Shown: positions 6,816-12,391 of the stretch, piece after piece | Layout of the letters: every line of letters begins with the position of its first letter | Numbering within the stretch: position 1 is the first letter of the stretch | Source of the DNA: Verrucomicrobiaceae bacterium UBA2429 | GTDB lineage: Bacteria; Verrucomicrobiota; Verrucomicrobiia; Verrucomicrobiales; Verrucomicrobiaceae | Length of the DNA stretch: 15,028 nt | Assembly: GCA_002343505.1 (NCBI GenBank) | Contig: DDQZ01000042.1 | Coordinates: forward strand, 1,936 to 16,963 | Reading direction: 5' to 3' | Program-made: the position numbers and the translations under genes | Notes under the pieces: generated by a model | What the model was told of the DNA's origin: nothing | Databases searched by the model: none | Seen by the model: the letters and a program-made list of their open reading frames with translations, nothing else

Positions 6816-7838
6816 ATGCGCCCCGCCCTTTGCCTCATCCTCCTCGCCGCCGGTGCCTCCGCCGAGATGCGCCCCTCCCTCCAGCCCGAGGACCGCAAAA
6901 ACGGCAGCCGCACCCTTCTCGCCCTCGACCCCGTGCATCGCCAGGCCATCAAAGCCACCGCCCGCCTCGTGGACACCGGCGGCCGCGCCGCCGCGCTCGC
7001 CACCTGGGTCGGCGAGGACGGCTACCTCATCACCAAAGCCAGCGAGGCGCCCGAACTCGAAAAACTCCAGGTCCGCCTCGCCGACGGCAGCCTCGCCGCC
7101 CTGCGCGAGATACGGCGCGACACCCGGCACGACCTCGTGCTCGCCCAGGCCATCGGCGTCACCGGCGTCACCGCCATCCCCTTCACCGCCGACGCCAAAG
7201 CCCCTGCCTTCGGCCAGTGGATCACCGCCCCCGCCGCCGACGGCCAGCTCCGCCTCGGCGTCATCAGCGCCAGCTCCCGGCAGATCCCCGGCCTCGGCGC
7301 CGCCATCGGCGTGCGCATGGATGAAAAACCCGCCCCCGGGGGCAAAGGTGTCCGCGTCCTCGCCGTCGCCGAGGACAGCCCCGCCCGCGCCGCCGGCCTG
7401 CGCGATGGGGACATCCTGCTCAGCCTCGATGACGACACCCTCAGCCAGTTCAGCCAGGTCAGCCAGCTCATCTCCAAGCGCCAGCCCGGCGAGATCGTCG
7501 CGGTCAAATACCTCCGCGACGGCAGGGAGCGCGCCTGCAAAGTCCGGCTCGCCAGCCGCTCCAAAGTCCTCAACAACTGGGAGGGCGAGGACTTCGCCAA
7601 CGGCGGCATCTCCCTGCGCACCGACAGCTTTGAAAAAATCCTCCAGCACGACCTCCCCCTCGGCCCTGCCGACATGGGCGGCCCCCTGCTCGACCTTTCC
7701 GGCCGCCCCCTCGGTATCAACATCGCCCGCGTGGACCGCATCACCACCTTCGCCCTGCCCGCCGCCGTCTTTTGGCCTCTGGTCAAAGGCTGGATCGAAG
7801 CCGACCGCCACCCCCCCAAGGCCCTGCCAGCCAGGTGA
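6816..7838 (+). CDS. Secreted HtrA-like pseudoprotease with nested PDZ domain
   Basis: The 340-residue protein has a signal peptide (MRPALCLILLAAGASA, cleavage about residue 16). It is related to the upstream protease, but the catalytic residues are changed. The His position reads LITKASEA (Ser76 instead of His), Asp106 is kept (HDLVLAQ), and the GDSGGPL position reads ADMGGPLLDLSGRPLGIN (Met287 instead of Ser). It should therefore have no protease activity. A PDZ domain (about 162-246, with SPARAAGLRDGDILLSLDDD) sits before the ADMGGPL strand rather than at the C-terminus, so it appears inserted between GVISASS and the LQHD strand of the second barrel. A good Shine-Dalgarno-like AGAGGAAGG ends about 10 bases before the ATG, at the end of the protease gene. 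Likely a regulator, adaptor or substrate-binding partner of the active protease. Confidence 0.85.
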   Translation: MRPALCLILLAAGASAEMRPSLQPEDRKNGSRTLLALDPVHRQAIKATARLVDTGGRAAALATWVGEDGYLITKASEAPELEKLQVRLADGSLAALREIRRDTRHDLVLAQAIGVTGVTAIPFTADAKAPAFGQWITAPAADGQLRLGVISASSRQIPGLGAAIGVRMDEKPAPGGKGVRVLAVAEDSPARAAGLRDGDILLSLDDDTLSQFSQVSQLISKRQPGEIVAVKYLRDGRERACKVRLASRSKVLNNWEGEDFANGGISLRTDSFEKILQHDLPLGPADMGGPLLDLSGRPLGINIARVDRITTFALPAAVFWPLVKGWIEADRHPPKALPAR

Positions 7839-7849
7839 CTGCCTGGGAT

Positions 7850-7891
7850 GGAATGTGGAATGCGAAATGGGGGAAGTTCGAAGCTCGAACT
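7850..7891. repeat. Degenerate heptanucleotide repeat array
   Basis: Six successive 7-base units are in register from 7850, starting with GGAATGT and GGAATGC, then a GAAATGG unit and drifting to TCGAAGC and TCGAACT. The last part also forms a 7-bp hairpin, AGTTCGA - AGC - TCGAACT (7875-7891). It starts 11 bases after the pseudoprotease stop. It may be an intergenic repeat element or a mutational slippage tract; the hairpin could also act as a weak 3' end. Confidence 0.45.
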
Positions 7892-7960
7892 CCGCAGTGG
7901 AAGCAGCGTTCCGCCGCTTTTCGGGTGGGGGCGGAGCGCGCGCAAGGAGCGGAAAAAGGA

Positions 7961-7989
7961 TTGACTGCCAAAGCCCGAATCCAGAAACT
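7961..7989 (+). promoter_or_regulatory. Possible sigma-70-type promoter for the exported Cys-motif protein
   Basis: A TTGACT (-35 like, 7961-7966) is followed, after 17 bases, by GAAACT (7984-7989). The -10 match is poor (3 of 6), and only six bases separate it from the ATG, so transcription from it would leave almost no leader. This is a weak call based mainly on the good -35. Confidence 0.2.
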
Positions 7990-7995
7990 CGGTTC

Positions 7996-8445
7996 ATGAA
8001 ATTTCTCTGTGCCGCGTCTCTGATGGCGCTCGCTTCCGCCGCCGCAGTTCGCGCCGATGGCGTGCCCTTTGATCGCGTGACAGGACGAGTGACCGTGCCG
8101 CGCACAGTGCTGCATATGTCCGCCGAGCAGCGGGCGCAGGTGTCCCAGACACGCCGTCTCACTCTCACGCCCCGGCAGCATGAGCGCCTTGCCAGGCTGT
8201 GCCCCGTGTTTCCGAATGAGATCGGCGAGGTGTTGTCGTATCGCTACGGGGACTGCACCTGCTGCGTCGGTCATCCCTACGCCCTGCTGCTTCCGGGCGG
8301 GGCGAGTGTGGCGGTTCCGCATTCGGAGGCGGAGGATGTATCGCGTTATGGTGTGCGGGAGCGGCCTTCCTTTGCCGCCACCACGACTGCCGGACAGCGC
8401 TCACGCTGGTTCCGGTTCTGGAGGGCGGTCTTCCGCCGGGACTGA
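7996..8445 (+). CDS. Small exported protein with a CxCC motif
   Basis: The 149-residue product starts with a convincing Sec signal peptide (MKFLCAASLMALASAAAVRA, cleavage about residue 20). The mature part has a His/Arg-rich middle (LTLTPRQHERLARLCPVFPN) and a Cys cluster, YGDCTCCVGHPYAL (Cys87, 89, 90). The C-terminus is basic (RWFRFWRAVFRRD). The Cys cluster next to His may bind a metal, haem or a disulfide partner. I do not recognise the family. The same frame is open back through the pseudoprotease as a shadow, but the signal peptide fixes the start at 7996. It lies 157 bases downstream of the pseudoprotease and may have its own promoter. Confidence 0.75.
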   Translation: MKFLCAASLMALASAAAVRADGVPFDRVTGRVTVPRTVLHMSAEQRAQVSQTRRLTLTPRQHERLARLCPVFPNEIGEVLSYRYGDCTCCVGHPYALLLPGGASVAVPHSEAEDVSRYGVRERPSFAATTTAGQRSRWFRFWRAVFRRD

Positions 8446-8536
8446 GCAAATCCGCCACGCCGCCGGCCATGCTTCCCGCAGCAACTCCAATCCGCCCTCC
8501 TGTCTCCGCGCTGCTCCTCCCAGGCGGACGGCATAG

Positions 8537-8552
8537 CTTGGACAATGCCAAG
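8537..8552. promoter_or_regulatory. Operator-like inverted repeat before the DUF4288-like gene
   Basis: CTTGG - ACAATG - CCAAG is a 5-bp-arm inverted repeat that ends 15 bases before the ATG of the DUF4288-like gene. It could be an operator or fall near a promoter; there is no further support. Confidence 0.25.
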
Positions 8553-8567
8553 ACATACTCCCCCACC

Positions 8568-8846
8568 ATGAAGAAGCCTGCAACCAGTCGAACCGGTTGG
8601 TGGATTGCCGGCCTATTAGAGAAACACTCGAACACGGACCGGCCTTCTTACTGGAACAATTACCGGCTCAACAAGGCTGGTGACTGGAGAACGGCATTCC
8701 GAAAGGCCGCCGAATTGGGGGCAGCTAATGCGAGGGTCGGAAACAAAGCCTTCTCCGGACATCAAGAGTTCATCGGGGTCACTGATCTTCTGCCGATCTA
8801 CGACGAGTTCGAGGATGGTGCGGAACTGCTCTGGCAGGAACTGTAA
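8568..8846 (+). CDS. DUF4288-like small protein
   Basis: The ATG at 8568 gives 92 residues: MKKPATSRTGWWIAGLLEKH through to DEFEDGAELLWQEL. The layout resembles DUF4288 proteins: a first strand with WW-x-A-x-L-L, an open NNYRL strand, an Ala-rich helix (WRTAFRKAAELGAANARVGN) and the closing FIGVTDLLPIYDEFEDGAEL, which parallels the F-x-G-x-x-D-L...D-x-x-DG-x-E pattern of that family. Function of the family is unknown. The frame is open upstream to 8469 but without signs of coding. Codon use is less GC-rich at third positions than in its neighbours, which suggests recent acquisition. The frame also continues for 34 codons beyond the TAA. Confidence 0.65.
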   Translation: MKKPATSRTGWWIAGLLEKHSNTDRPSYWNNYRLNKAGDWRTAFRKAAELGAANARVGNKAFSGHQEFIGVTDLLPIYDEFEDGAELLWQEL

Positions 8847-8951
8847 GCTTCGCAAGACGACGATGGAATTCCCTTGAGGGTGTTCACAGTGACTGATCTC
8901 GAATCACAGTACGAATTGCCGGGCGATGATGGCGTTCCTGCCAACGCCTGA
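8847..8951 (+). pseudogene. Possible cut-off C-terminal tail of the DUF4288-like gene
   Basis: Directly after the TAA at 8844-8846 the same frame runs 34 codons to the TGA at 8949-8951. It includes VFTVTDLESQYELPGDDGVP, which looks like ordinary protein sequence and is acidic, like the end of the gene before it. This suggests that the TAA interrupts a longer ancestral protein, or that it is read through. With only 34 codons, chance openness cannot be excluded. Confidence 0.35.
8931..8948. terminator. Weak hairpin between convergent DUF4288-like gene and pstS
   Basis: A 6-bp stem GGCGTT / AACGCC with a CCTGCC loop sits between the two convergent genes, inside the possible tail described at 8847-8951. 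No T-tract follows on either strand. It could serve as a bidirectional 3' end, but the evidence is slight. Confidence 0.25.
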
Positions 8952-8990
8952 CCACTTTCAGTTCCAGCCATCACTCTGCGCCTGTCGCCA

Positions 8991-9956
8991 TCACCGCGCT
9001 AGCAGCGCGCGTGTCTCCTCGATGACCTGCGGGGGCAGGGGGTAGTAGCCGTCTTTGACGACAACGCGCTGGCCTTCGCGGCTGTGAACGTAGCGCACAA
9101 ACTCGGCGGTGGCGGCATCCAGCGGGCGGCCGGGTTTTTTGTTCAGGTAGATGAGGAGGAAGCGCGCCAGGGGGTAGCTGCCGTTGATGCAGTTCTCATA
9201 GGTTGGCAGGGCGAAGCCGCCCTCCTCCTGCCCCACCGGCAGCACGCGCACGCCGGAGGTCAGGTAGCCGATACCGGTGTAGCCGATGGCGTGGGTGTCC
9301 GCGCTGACGCTCTGCACCACGGAGGAGGAGCCGGGCTGCTCTTTGACGCTGCTTTTGAAGTCGCCCCGACCCAGCACATGCTCCTTGAAAAAGCCGTAGG
9401 TGCCCGAGGCGCTGTTGCGCCCGTAGAGCGAGACGGGCCGCCCTGCCCATCCGGGGACGCCGAGCGCGGCCCACTCCGTGATGTCCGCAGGCGCGCCCAT
9501 TCGGCGGGTGGAGGAGAAGGCGGCATCGAGCTGCGCCAGGGTGAGTCCGCGCGCGGGGTTGTCCTTGTGGGCGAAGACGGCCAGCGCGTCCACTGCCACG
9601 CGCACGGCCAGGGGCGGATGGCCGAATTTTTTTTCAAAGGCGTCCAGCTCCTCCTGTTTCATCGGCCGGCTCATCGGCCCGAGCTGGCATGTGCCGGCGA
9701 TGAGCGCCGGGGGCGCGGTGGCGGAGCCTTTGCCCTCGACCTGGAGGATCACTTCCGGGTGCCAGGCCTTGAAGCCCTCGGCCCACAGGGTCATGAGGTT
9801 GTTCAGGGTGTCCGAACCCACGGAGATGATGCTGCCGGAGACTCTGGCGGACGGGTGGTACTCCGGCAGCGCCGCGTCCGGCTCCACCGCGCGCAGCGCG
9901 CCCGCGCCGGCGGCGGGCAGGCAGAGGATGGCGGCGGTGGTCATGAGGCTTGGCAT
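8991..9956 (-). CDS. pstS: Phosphate ABC transporter substrate-binding protein PstS
   Basis: The 321-residue exported protein captures inorganic phosphate for a PstSCAB importer. A signal peptide covers about the first 22 residues (CLPAAGAGALRAVEP). Phosphate-site motifs are recognisable: SVGSDTLNNLM (about 46-56, the GS-S/D-T loop), GKGSATAPPALIAGTCQLGP followed by MSRPM (about 75-98), and RNSASGTYGFFKEHVLG (about 182-198), the R-x-x-S-G-T loop that contacts phosphate. DTHAIGYTGIGYL is the usual hinge segment near the end. A second in-frame ATG four codons later (MTTAAIL) could be the true start. The gene is divergent from pstB across 142 bases; pstC and pstA are not adjacent. Confidence 0.9.
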   Translation of the reverse strand: MPSLMTTAAILCLPAAGAGALRAVEPDAALPEYHPSARVSGSIISVGSDTLNNLMTLWAEGFKAWHPEVILQVEGKGSATAPPALIAGTCQLGPMSRPMKQEELDAFEKKFGHPPLAVRVAVDALAVFAHKDNPARGLTLAQLDAAFSSTRRMGAPADITEWAALGVPGWAGRPVSLYGRNSASGTYGFFKEHVLGRGDFKSSVKEQPGSSSVVQSVSADTHAIGYTGIGYLTSGVRVLPVGQEEGGFALPTYENCINGSYPLARFLLIYLNKKPGRPLDAATAEFVRYVHSREGQRVVVKDGYYPLPPQVIEETRALLAR

Positions 9957-9960
9957 GGAT

Positions 9961-10020
9961 CTGTCATTCTCCCGCTTTCCGTCCGCCCGCGCTTGTCCGC
10001 GCGGGTGACAGTTTCGTCAC
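9961..10020. promoter_or_regulatory. Divergent pstS/pstB regulatory region with inverted repeats
   Basis: The gap holds three nested symmetric elements: CTGTCA at 9961 mirrored by TGACAG at 10006; a 7-bp GC stem CCCGCGC - TTGTCC - GCGCGGG (9986-10005); and GTGAC - N6 - GTCAC (10005-10020). CTGTCAT is one half of the enterobacterial Pho-box consensus, but there is no second copy in the required 11-base direct-repeat register. Control by phosphate starvation is plausible from the genes, not proven by the sites. Confidence 0.4.
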
Positions 10021-10098
10021 GCATCCCATGCCCGGCGCGGCGGCGGTTACAAGAAGGAAGGTTGCCAAAGCGCGGCCCACGCTGACACTGCGCGCCGC

Positions 10099-10878
10099 AT
10101 GGAAGCCACCGCCCCCAGCACGCCTCTGTCCATTCGCGTGCGCGATCTCGACTTTTTTTACGGCCCCCAGCAGGCGTTGGATGGCGTGAGCCTGGACATG
10201 CCGAGGCAACGCGCCACGGCCTTGATCGGTCCCTCCGGCTGCGGGAAATCCACTCTGCTGCGCTGCTTCAACCGGATGAACGACCGCATCCCGGACGCCG
10301 TTGTGCGCCGGGGATGCATTGAGGTGGAGGGGCGGGATGTGCTGGCGCCCGGCCTTGATGTTGTCAGCCTGCGCCGGGAGGTGGGCATGGTCTTCCAGAA
10401 GTCGAACCCCTTTCCGCTGAGTGTCTTCGAAAACGTGGCCTACGGCCTGCGGGTGAAAGGCGAGTCGCGCGCGGATTACCTGGAGCATGTGGTGGAGGAG
10501 AGCCTGCGCGCCGCCGCGCTGTGGGACGAGGTCAAGGACCAGCTTCACAGCGATGCGGGCGCGCTCTCCGGCGGCCAGCAGCAGCGTTTGTGCATCGCCC
10601 GCGCCATCGCCCTGCGCCCGCGCGTGCTGCTGATGGACGAGCCCTGCTCCGCGCTCGACCCGGTGGCCACGGCGCGTGTGGAGGAGCTCATCCACGGTCT
10701 GAAGCGGCGCTACACCGTGGTCATCGTCACCCACAACATGCAGCAGGCCATGCGCACCTCCGACTTCACCGCGTTCTTTTACATGGGCCGCCTCATCGAG
10801 CACGCGCCGACGCAGGCGTTTTTCGAGAATCCGCGCGAGAAAATGAGCCAGGACTATGTCACGGGCCGGTTTGGATGA
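10099..10878 (+). CDS. pstB: Phosphate ABC transporter ATP-binding protein PstB
   Basis: The 259-residue cytoplasmic ATPase powers phosphate import (EC 7.3.2.1). All ABC motifs are intact: Walker [10 protein letters not shown] (about 44-52), Q-loop within the PstB-type [21 protein letters not shown], signature LSGGQQQR, Walker [14 protein letters not shown] and the switch His in [10 protein letters not shown]. The Q-loop segment NPFP and the helical-domain length identify PstB rather than a general ABC ATPase. It needs PstC and PstA permeases, which are not in this window. It ends 4 bases before the 3' end of the convergent ceramidase-like gene, with no terminator between them. Confidence 0.96.
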   Translation: MEATAPSTPLSIRVRDLDFFYGPQQALDGVSLDMPRQRATALIGPSGCGKSTLLRCFNRMNDRIPDAVVRRGCIEVEGRDVLAPGLDVVSLRREVGMVFQKSNPFPLSVFENVAYGLRVKGESRADYLEHVVEESLRAAALWDEVKDQLHSDAGALSGGQQQRLCIARAIALRPRVLLMDEPCSALDPVATARVEELIHGLKRRYTVVIVTHNMQQAMRTSDFTAFFYMGRLIEHAPTQAFFENPREKMSQDYVTGRFG

Positions 10879-10882
10879 GAGG

Positions 10883-12256
10883 TTACTTGCCCGGAGTTTT
10901 GAAAACTTGCGGGGTCAGCTCGTTCACAGCGCCGGCGATGATCTCCTCGACGCCGGAGGCGAAGCGGGTGGGGCGGCCATAATACGTCATGGCTCCGGCG
11001 GCCTCGTAGCCGCCCTCCTCCCACACACGCTGGGAGGGAATGTAGCAGGGCACGTCGTTGGTGTAGGCGTTCACCCAGGTGCGCTGGCGCCCGAAGGACT
11101 GTTTGAAACGCAGTCCGTAGTCCACGACGACCTCGCCGGGCAGGTGGATCATGAGCAAACCGCCGCCGAAGCTCCAGACCTGCACGTTGTAGGGCAGGGT
11201 GTCGGGGATTTTTTCGCCGCGCTCCATCATGCCGAGGAAATGCCGCGCGTGATGGGCGATCCATTTGTTTTTGTCTTGAGTCCGCATCTCCCATTCCGCC
11301 CTGCCGGGCAGGGTGTCGAAGGGCAGTTGCAGATCCTTGCTCCGGCAGATGACCGGCCCGGGGAGCGGCTTCATGGGGTTGTTGATCGCGTGGATCACGC
11401 CTTTGGCGAGCGTGACGCCATGCTTGAGGGCATGCTCCATCTCGCGCCTGGGAAAGGGGTTTTGATCCGCGCCGCAGCCAATGGCGGTGAGGGCGACGAC
11501 GCCGGGAAAGCGCAGCTCCAGCTCGGCCTGCGCCGTGCCGGCCCAGTCGGGGTGGATGTGGTTGATGGCGAGCGTGGTGCAGTGGCAGGCGTAGCTGGTG
11601 AAAAGGGCGCGCAGTTTTCCCTCCATGTCACGCACGCGCAGCACGGGCAGATCGTGGTCGCGCACGCCTTCAAAGTTGGGGCTGTTGGCGTAGCCGGTCT
11701 CCGTCTTGAGCCGGCGGTTCATGGCGAAGCCGGCCTTGCCCGCACCCCTGTCCACCTGTGCGGGCTTGAGGTCGTTGAGCGCGCTGAGCGCCACTTCGGT
11801 CATTCTGGCGGTGAGGAAGGCGGTGTAGCGGTCCACGGCATTCCGCTCGTCGGGCGGCAGGTCCGCGCCGAACAAAAAGCCCAGCACGCCATTGACCATG
11901 GGCGCGCAGTGGGTGTGGCTGGAGTGCAGGGAGAAACGCTCGTCGGCGAGTTTCCATCCGGCATTGCGCACGTTCGCCAGCACCTCGGCGCGCATGGCGG
12001 CGGGGATGCCGCAGTTGTCCACCGTGAGCATGACCACGGGCTCGTCAGCCTCCCAGCGAAGGGCCAGCGCCTTGGCGTGGATGGGCAAGGAAACACCTTC
12101 GTGGGGGGAGTTCCGGCTGCCGTAGCCGCTGAGGCGCACGGGGAAATCAGGTGTCACGTCAGTTTTGGCGGCGCCCGCCTGCCAGCCTTTTGCTTTCAAA
12201 ACTGCGGGGATGGAAAGGATGCAGCCAGCACAGACCAGCACTGCGAGGGATTTCAT
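10883..12256 (-). CDS. Neutral/alkaline ceramidase-like exported hydrolase
   Basis: Starting at the ATG preceded by GGAAAA (complement of 12254-12256), the 457-residue product has a signal peptide MKSLAVLVCAGCILSIPAVLKA; an ATG seven codons earlier (12277) is also in frame. The mature part matches the N-terminal domain of neutral/alkaline non-lysosomal ceramidases: GAAKTDVTPDFPVRLSGYG, VDNCGIP, the zinc-site pair in LHSSHTHCAPMVNG (His114, His116), a further probable zinc His in CHCTTL (His215), PGEVVVDYG (Glu365) and YTNDVPCYIPSQRVWEEGGYE (Tyr388). Canonical ceramidases hydrolyse N-acyl sphingosine and are about 650-700 residues; the C-terminal domain is absent here, as in many PVC-group homologues. 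Its true substrate is uncertain. It lies divergent from the DUF1552 gene. Confidence 0.85.
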   Translation of the reverse strand: MKSLAVLVCAGCILSIPAVLKAKGWQAGAAKTDVTPDFPVRLSGYGSRNSPHEGVSLPIHAKALALRWEADEPVVMLTVDNCGIPAAMRAEVLANVRNAGWKLADERFSLHSSHTHCAPMVNGVLGFLFGADLPPDERNAVDRYTAFLTARMTEVALSALNDLKPAQVDRGAGKAGFAMNRRLKTETGYANSPNFEGVRDHDLPVLRVRDMEGKLRALFTSYACHCTTLAINHIHPDWAGTAQAELELRFPGVVALTAIGCGADQNPFPRREMEHALKHGVTLAKGVIHAINNPMKPLPGPVICRSKDLQLPFDTLPGRAEWEMRTQDKNKWIAHHARHFLGMMERGEKIPDTLPYNVQVWSFGGGLLMIHLPGEVVVDYGLRFKQSFGRQRTWVNAYTNDVPCYIPSQRVWEEGGYEAAGAMTYYGRPTRFASGVEEIIAGAVNELTPQVFKTPGK

Positions 12257-12314
12257 TTTTCCATGTTTAATCAGCATTTTTTAAGATTGCGAAATTTCCC
12301 CAGGCAAGCCAAGC

Positions 12315-12367
12315 CCGAAATCATCCGGCGCGAGGGCCATGCTGGCCGAAATCTTGCGCCCGGCGCG
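12315..12367. promoter_or_regulatory. Direct repeats between ceramidase-like and DUF1552 genes
   Basis: CCGAAATC occurs at 12315-12322 and again at 12346-12353, each followed by CGGCGCG (12326-12332 and 12361-12367). Between them lies the palindrome GGCCA - TGC - TGGCC (12335-12347). This compound repeat lies in the 135-base divergent gap, so it may be an operator serving one or both genes. Confidence 0.4.
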
Positions 12368-12391
12368 GGCGTATTGTCACGCCCCCTCCAG

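Noticed and set aside
6550..7995. Open frame joining the PDZ region to the exported Cys-motif protein
   Set aside because: The part before 7996 is a Ser/Pro/Ala shadow in a frame different from the real protease genes; a signal peptide begins at 7996.
6609..8168. 519-codon open frame antisense to the protease pair and beyond
   Set aside because: Gly/Ala/Glu-rich shadow of GC-rich codons; the sense strand carries signal peptides and protease/PDZ motifs.
9961..9978. Classic Pho box (two CTGTCAT copies, 11-base register)
   Set aside because: Only the first half is present; the second position matches at 3 of 7 bases, so only a half site can be claimed.
10856..12391. Long upstream extension of the DUF1552 frame (about 510 codons), antisense to the ceramidase-like gene
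   Set aside because: It has no relation to DUF1552 and is fully antisense to a gene with clear family motifs; the TAT signal at 12392 marks the true start.
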